This document shows positions 58,201 through 64,000 of a stretch of DNA of 64,000 nucleotides, piece after piece. Each line of letters opens with the position of its first letter. The stretch's first letter is position 1. A program made the position numbers and the translations under genes. The DNA lies in contig NC_080563.1 of assembly GCF_030253575.1 (NCBI RefSeq), forward strand, positions 36,869,501-36,933,500. The letters run 5' to 3'. The notes beneath the pieces are model-generated. The model was not told the origin of the DNA. It ran no database searches and was given only the letters and a program-made list of their open reading frames with translations. Source of the DNA: Rhododendron vialii (lineage: Eukaryota; Streptophyta; Magnoliopsida; Ericales; Ericaceae).

Positions 58201-61200
58201 TTTTTAGGAGGTATGAAATTGTTTGTGATGTTCAAGGATTGTCTTCATCTCACTCAATCTCCTGTTCTCCAATTTGTAAATTTAACTCATATGAGTGCAT
58301 TGATGTTGCTTCAATTTTACAGTCGCAAGATTAAGAAAATTGTTTATCTGACAGATTAGATTGAAGACATAAGCTGGAATATATTGCTTATTCAAACAAA
58401 ACAAAGAAAATTACTCATCTCCAACAATGCGCACATGCAAATACACGATATGCCAGTACCATTGTTTAGTGCTTGTATGTCTGTTCGCGATACTCTGTAA
58501 TCACGCATCTTTATTTATGATTCTGTGTGCTTTTTAGTTTGATGTAGTTGGCTTCTTTTTTGTTTTTGTTTTTCTTGTGTTTGTGTCATAATGTGTTCCT
58601 AACGCGTAGATATTTCTAATGCTCCTGCAGTTGTTATGCCAATGCCGTGCTCCAGTGCTTGGCTTGTACACCGCCTCTTAGTGCTTATCTTCTCCAAGGA
58701 CTTCATCGTAAAGCATGTATATTACTAAACACTATTTATTTTGCAGGATGCACTACCTTAGAAGTTTTTGAGAGGCATGTTTATTTATTGTCTAGTAGTG
58801 TTGAATTGATTTATGTTTGTGTTTGATTTAAGGTGAAAGGAAAGGCTGGTGCTTCACCTGTGAATTTGAAAGTTTAATTCTAAAGGCAAGGGAAGGGACT
58901 TCTCCACTGTCTCCAATGTCTATACTAGCTCAGATTCAAAACATTGGAAGTCATCTTGGTAACGGGAAAGAAGAAGATGCTCATGAATTTCTAAGGTGAA
59001 TTAAATTCTGTAGATGGGCAGTGTGATTAGATGAGTTTTTGTATGTAGTCTTTGTCATAGTGAGATGGTTTTCTGTGCAAGTCAGCTAATGATGATATTG
59101 ACAGGTATGCTATCGATGCAATGCAATCAGTTTGTCTCAAGGAAGCTGGAGTGAGTTCAGGAAGCTGTTTGGAAGAAGAAACAAGTCTCATAGGGCTTAC
59201 GTTTGGGGGCTATCTGCGATCAAAGGTATTTCGTGGTCTAACGTTTAGAACTATATAGAAATCAGAAAGATAAAGCGAGAGTTTTCTTTCTCTATCTTGA
59301 ATATAAGTAACCCAATTGGACTTCGTTTTTTTATTAAAATAAAAAAGGATATCAATTATCCATATGAGTTTGATGCTCTGCTCTGCAGATTAAATGCATG
59401 AAATGTGGAGGCAAGTCTGAGCGGCACGAAAGGATGATGGATCTCACTGTTGAAATAGAAGGAGATATAGGAACTCTAGAAGAAGCGCTACGAAAGTTTA
59501 CTGGCACTGAGATTTTGGACGGTGAAAACAAGTACCAGTGCACCAGGTTGGTTTGTTTTGTTTCTTATAACACAAGAAAGCAACTCTTTAGAATGATTTT
59601 TGGATGGCGATAGTAGCTGATTTTTCAAATTTTTTTCCCGAAACACTATCTATAACTTCTTGGCATAATGGAAGCCAGATGGTTGCGCACTGTGTAGAGT
59701 TTTTTTTTGTCAAGCGGTATACAGGGGTTAGGGGGTAGTTAGTAAGTTAGTCCACAGGGGTCCAAAGGTTGTCCATAACCCTGAACCACAAACGAACCAC
59801 AAACGCCCCTAACGGGGCTTGAACCCTGGCCTCCCACAAGGGAAGGACCAGGAAATACCATTGAGCAACAAGCCCTTTGGCCACTGTGCAGGGATTCAAA
59901 AGTTGCATTAATGTCATTATTTTGTTGATATATGGATAGCATTCCCTTCCATCATCAAATGTGGCTCGTCCCTTCTTTGCCTGGATTCTTCCTCTTTTTT
60001 TAACATTCTGGTGAGAACTCTCGCAAGTTGCTACGTCATGTTAGTTATGTTTTGGAATGAGGTGGATTTTAAACTCCATGCATTGGCATGGCGTTGCTCG
60101 ATTGTAGGAGTTGAACCAGGACAATCAGGCAGACGGTCCCATGTCTAAAAGTTTCAAATAGGATGAAAAGAGGCTCTTTATTTTCGGTAGGACAATAGAC
60201 ATTAAGGTACTGACTTCGGATTTATATTTTAACAGATGTAGATCCTATGAGAGAGCCAAAAAGAAGTTGACAGTCCAGGAGGCTCCTAATATTCTTACGA
60301 TTGCATTGAAGAGGTTTCAGGTATTTGGTAACCCTGTATTGTTGAGCATATTTTACTCTTCTTAGTGTTTTCAGATCTATTGCTTACTTTGCATGAATTG
60401 TGCAGTCGGGTAAATTTGGAAAGCTTAATAAATCGATTAAGTTCCCAGAGATTCTGAACCTGGCACCATATATGAGTGGAACAAGTGACAAATCACCTGT
60501 ATACAGGCTCTATGGGGTGGTGGTTCACTTGGATATCATGAATGCCGCATTTTCTGGTCACTATGTGTGCTACATAAAGAATGGCCAGAAAAAATGGTTC
60601 AAGATTGATGACAGTACGGTATGTTTTTCTTAACTATAAGTACCTGTTGGAATGTCTAGTTTGTTTTGTTAGTGTTATTTGATTTGTTTTCCTGAAATTT
60701 TCTTATGGCGATTTTGAAGCTTTTGACCCTTATGCTTCTTATGGTTGGGTAGGTAACTGCTGTGGAACTTGAAAGTGTCTTAACAAAAAGGGCATACATG
60801 CTTCTTTATGCTAGGTAACCCATTTATCCTCTCTTTCAGGTTGAGATTTCAGTATCTGAGTGGTTAGATATCTAACGAGGAATATTTTTGTAGATGCTCT
60901 CCCCGGGCGCCAAGAGTGATAAGGAATTCTATAATACCGCTCGATCCAGTAAAACCAAAACATCTTATATTCAAATCAAAAACTAATCCCACAAGTTCTT
61001 GGGACACCTCTACCCCCAATCCTTTAAGCGGTCATACTGGCATTGAATGCATACGCGCAAATCACATGAGGAAGATTTTGGAAGAAGACTCTTCGAGCGA
61101 AAATTCTTCCTCTCTATTCTCTGAAGAATGTTCCTGCTGTAGTTCTGAAAGCAGCAACAAGGACTCTGCTACCTCCGACGACTATGATCACCTTTTCATT

Positions 61201-61440
61201 GATCGAGGGAGGGATTGGAAGAACTCATCTGATTCCGACTCTACTTCTTCTGACTCTGACCAGAATTCTCCAAAATACCCCTCGACCAATGCGATTCGAA
61301 TTCGGAATGTAGAATCAGATATTGACAGAAATAGTTTTTGGGGTAGACTACCAGACCGGAGCAGTGATTTGGAAGGTAAGTCTAGTGGTCCCCTTTTGAA
61401 TTCTGATATAGCGAAACAGTGTAGAAACTTTAGGGAGTAG
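52255..61440 (+). CDS. UBP16/17-like ubiquitin carboxyl-terminal hydrolase with MYND finger
   Basis: Eleven exons (52255-52601, 56930-57968, 58056-58144, 58631-58716, 58833-58995, 59105-59225, 59389-59546, 60236-60320, 60406-60618, 60753-60814, 60894-61440) join in phase to 969 residues, close to Arabidopsis UBP16 (about 1000). It has an N-terminal membrane helix (about 9-28), then a zinc MYND finger: C96, C99, C107, C110, C116 (codon split by intron 1), C120, H129, C133. A Ser-rich linker encoded by exon 2 follows. The USP protease domain has catalytic C493 (TNCGNSCYANAVLQ), KEEDAHEFLRYAIDAM, and His 748 (SGHYVCY) with KIDDST supplying the Asp. The C-terminus is acidic and Ser-rich. It should remove ubiquitin from proteins; UBP16 affects salt tolerance in Arabidopsis. 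Intron 1 is 4.3 kb and full of MITEs. It appears complete. Confidence 0.94.
52625..52724. mobile_element. Foldback MITE in UBP16-like intron 1
   Basis: Left arm CACAACTG ... GAACCGTTCGGTGTATGTA is mirrored by TGTACATTGAACGGCTCCGA ... CACAATTG. It shares the AGCCGTTC-ATGTA core with the palindrome at 25305. It lies only about 20 bp after the splice donor. Confidence 0.7.
54285..54481 (+). repeat. 97 bp tandem duplication in UBP16-like intron 1
   Basis: Two copies begin AAATCAAATTGAGAGAAA and end CATAAATTTCAGAATGAC, with several differences between them. Confidence 0.85.
55121..55823. mobile_element. hAT-like MITE (687 bp, 55129-55815) with GAGCC minisatellite
   Basis: The perfect 8 bp direct repeat TCTGTAAT flanks ends TAGGGCTGTAAATGAAC and GTTCGTTTACAGCCCTA, which match with one difference over 17 bp. 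The inside is an irregular array of CGAGCCGAACTCGAGCC words (about 55480-55790). It lies in intron 1 of the UBP16-like gene. Confidence 0.88.
56145..56362. mobile_element. Diverged Stowaway-like MITE
   Basis: Left ACTCCCTCCATCCCACAATG and right GCCCCAAAGTGAAGGAGTA are the expected inverted ends, with mismatches. It lies in intron 1 of the UBP16-like gene, next to a GC/AC microsatellite (about 56113-56136). Confidence 0.7.
59688..59893 (-). mobile_element. tRNA-derived SINE (about 59700-59881) in UBP16-like intron 7
   Basis: On the minus strand the element has an A box (TTGCTCAATGGTA), a B box (GGTTCAAGCCC) and a 3' A-run (T-run at 59700-59708 on plus). Flanks CACTGTGTAGAG and CACTGTGCAGGG are a 12 bp target duplication with two mismatches. 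Confidence 0.85.
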
Positions 61441-62985
61441 TAGTAGTAGTCGTAGGGAAACTGACTCAGACGGATTAGGGTTGGCTAACTCTAGAGCTGG
61501 TGTATCTTCAAGTAGAACGGGTTAAGTGTGTTTTTATGAAGGTTTTGAGTTGGAGGAGAGGGGAAATAAGAATTGGGGAGGAGAGGGTAGCCAGGGACCC
61601 TGCAGTGTACTGATTGACTATCGGGTTGTAGTGCACCTCGGTTTGCTCCACCTCAAGCCCAGCGTCAGGATATGAACTGTTAGTTTTTCAGGGTCCGCTG
61701 AACGTATTTTCTGTGCAGGAAATTAGGTTATTCGAACATTAATAGCCGCATGATCGGTGGACAGTGGTCCAGTTCTTGGAAACCAATGTTATTCGATCGT
61801 GTTGCTATTAATATCCGATCAAACATTATTTTCTGCACTAGTGAATGAGCAATTTTAGATCGTGATGATGGGCTGGAGGCGGATCTTGCTTAGGTGCGCT
61901 ACGACCTCATGATCCTCTTGGTCACTATAGTTTCCTGTTCCAGAGAGCATCTATGTATTTTACACGCTTTCTGTTGGCCACCATTTTGTGACTCCTCCCC
62001 CCTTGATGTAGTTTTATATATATGAAAACATCCATTTCTGTAGTGTACAGTAGGATGGGATAAATGGGCGGTCCCTTAATGAACTGTGTTAATGGATCCG
62101 CAGATGTAAGATTTGATTAATGCATAAGATGAATTCGCTATATGTTGCTATGTTTTATTCGCGACGTTTTTCTGTTGCTTTTTTTTGTAATTTGTACAGT
62201 AATTTGTTTCTTTTTTCCGGGACCAGTGAGTCCCTTTGCAGTTTGTACTGTTTGGTTCACAGTATATGTTGCGGTTTCTTAAAAAAGAAAGAAAGAAATG
62301 GTACTTTGTGGGTGTGTGCGAAAAATTATTTTGATAGATTTTTAGATTCTAGCTTCTAAAAATCAGATTACAATGTTTGTCAAAAATATAATATAACTGA
62401 TTTTTAGAATCTATAGGTTCAGAGAACTTGAAAAATGAAAGAAATTCTCAAAATTTCAAAGTTGGGTTTGGATAGCTTTTGGGATTTTGCAACATAAATT
62501 TTCAAAAAGTAAATGAATTTTCAAAATCTTGCAGCAACAACAAACATGTTTTTCATCTTCTAATTTCGAAATCTAAAATCTGCAATAGACTCTAAAGTTA
62601 AAATTAGGAATCTATATCTACAGTTATCGCAAAATGCCATTATCGCAAACACACAATTAGACGTTTGAAGGCTCCAATTATAGCTTTTAGCTTGCAACTT
62701 GTTTTTGACTCATTTTCAGCCAACTTTTTTTTGTGAGTTTTTAGTGGTTGGTGTGAGATTTGACCAAAATTATTATAGAGTTTTTTTTTTTTTTTTGGGG
62801 TATATATTTGACAAAAACCAATGCGCTCGTAGTAGTTGATCCTATGCAAGTTGGTCAAACAATAACTAATAAGCACCAAAAAAAAGGAGAGAATTTTTTA
62901 GTGTTGCAATGCAAGCCCCAGGCACTCGGACTGCAATGCAAAAAATATCCTGCAACTTTGCGTGTGCTGGTACCCTGAGAAGTGA
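61441..62985. other. 3' UTR of the UBP16-like gene and intergenic DNA
   Basis: Begins with a TAG/TAGTAG run and continues as probable 3' UTR. No further gene is recognisable. Confidence 0.45.
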
Positions 62986-62995
62986 GAACTCATAG

Positions 62996-63110
62996 TCTTA
63001 ATAAAGAGAAATGATTTTGCCACTTCTGTTTTTTGTTAACGTCATTTTCTTGTTGCAGGGGAGTGGCGTTAACAAAAAAAGGAGTGGCAAAATCAACAAT
63101 CTTAATAAAT
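62996..63110. mobile_element. Small hairpin element (about 90 bp) with 10 bp flanking repeats
   Basis: TCTTAATAAA flanks a foldback: GATTTTGCCACTTC plus TTTTTTGTTAACG on the left pairs with CGTTAACAAAAAAAGGAGTGG plus CAAAATC on the right (split here for length). The loop is about 20 nt. The 10 bp repeat would fit a Mutator-type MITE. Confidence 0.65.
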
Positions 63111-64000
63111 GCCAAAACTTTAGACAGTTGATGTAGTTTTTGTTCCCTGATCCTTTTTTTTTTGTGGGTATATAAAACCTAAAATTTACAAACATAAACA
63201 TGTTCGATAAACCAACACTTGTGGCCCCAAAATTTTACCTAGATAAGATATGTCCTATTTGCAAGATGGAAGGCCTGCCAGCTCACATCCGGCTATCAGC
63301 GACCGCCTCTAGCCCTGTGACCACCGCGCAATCGAATCTCTCTCTTTGGTAGACGGTGATTGTCGCTTTGTTGGGGGATTCACTTCTCACCACTACCTTA
63401 TACTCCCTTTGACCTATAAAATTGGTTACCTACAAAATTATGTGTGATTTTTGAAATAATGTATTTACTAAAATAGATTTTTATTTTTTTTTCCAAATGA
63501 AAATTGATAACGTTATCAAGCAGACTTTATTTAACAAAATACGAATAGAAGTTCTGACCCACTCAAAATAAATCGGGCTCGGATCCTGTCCAATGAATTC
63601 CAAACTTGTTTGGTCCAGTTTGTGGCCAAGATCCGGCCAACCCACCTTCTCCTAAATCAAGGGCTAGTATCCTCCCAAATCACAGCCAACCCTCCTTCCC
63701 CCCAAATCAAAACCCTCTCTCCCTCAAAACAGTCTGAGACCACCACCACCAAGCTACCAGAGACTACTCGGTATAGTAATTGCCTTCTATTATTTTCTTT
63801 TTCCCCATTTTCTTTAGTGCGCTGTGGTGTCAATTCTGTTCTTCATCTGTCCCATGCCAATTGAAGAATAAAATCATTCTTGTAACTTTCCAAAAACAAA
63901 AACACTCGAACTTTTTCTTTCTTCTTCGTCTCCGAGAAAAGAAGCGGTGGAGGCGATGGTGTAGACAACGGATCTGTGTTGGAGAGGAGAGAGAAGGCAA
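63111..64000. other. Window end: intergenic, possible leader of a next gene
   Basis: From about 63610 the sequence becomes CT/CA-rich like a plant 5' leader. A plus-strand gene may begin just beyond the window. No coding exon can be supported. Confidence 0.35.

Noticed and set aside
1..64000. A novel multi-gene defence or biosynthetic system
   Set aside because: The genes are unrelated housekeeping or stress genes in ordinary plant arrangement, with no shared operon, cluster logic or unknown conserved gene set.

Overview
The window is nuclear DNA from a flowering plant, most likely a eudicot. The genes have many introns with GT..AG borders, the proteins are plant families (AED3-like aspartyl protease, UBP16-type deubiquitinase, plant USP), long AT-rich introns are full of transposons, and the 5' leaders carry CT/GA microsatellites. 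I cannot name the species from sequence alone. Exon borders were placed by hand from reading-frame continuity, splice consensus and family knowledge; no search was run.

Layout. (1) 0-1.5 kb: an intact single-exon YIPF5/Yip1-type Golgi membrane protein with a TATA-type promoter. (2) 3.8-13.5 kb: the 3' half of an aspartyl aminopeptidase (M18) gene. Its N-terminal exons are missing, one exon carries a one-base deletion, and the last intron holds a 5'-truncated LINE that is itself split by a complete 3.84 kb hAT transposon with an apparently intact four-exon transposase. (3) 13.5-16.4 kb: an orphan C-terminal exon of an unknown protein, then an inverted copy of the YIPF5 promoter/leader. (4) 16.4-17.8 kb: an intronless secreted aspartyl protease (AED3-like), minus strand. 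(5) 17.8-27.5 kb: gene-poor sequence with a 333 bp palindrome and tandem duplications. (6) 27.5-31.3 kb: a universal stress protein gene (minus, 4 exons). (7) 31.3-41.4 kb: a beta-catenin-like protein 1 (CTNNBL1) gene (minus, 9 exons, one GC-AG intron), with several non-autonomous hAT elements in and beside it. (8) 42.5-51.7 kb: no gene; a G-rich GTGG tract broken by a 3.66 kb element that looks like a giant solo LTR, plus Mutator-, Harbinger- and Stowaway-type MITEs. (9) 52.3-61.4 kb: an intact UBP16/17-like ubiquitin protease with a MYND finger (plus, 11 exons). (10) 61.4-64 kb: UTR/intergenic sequence with a small hairpin element.

The genes are independent single transcription units and do not form a pathway. 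I found no novel multi-gene system. What is unusual is structural: a nested, datable transposon stack in a decaying peptidase gene, an apparently autonomous hAT with its target duplication intact, an inverted promoter duplication, and at least four short non-autonomous elements with 8 bp target duplications that may depend on hAT-type transposases.
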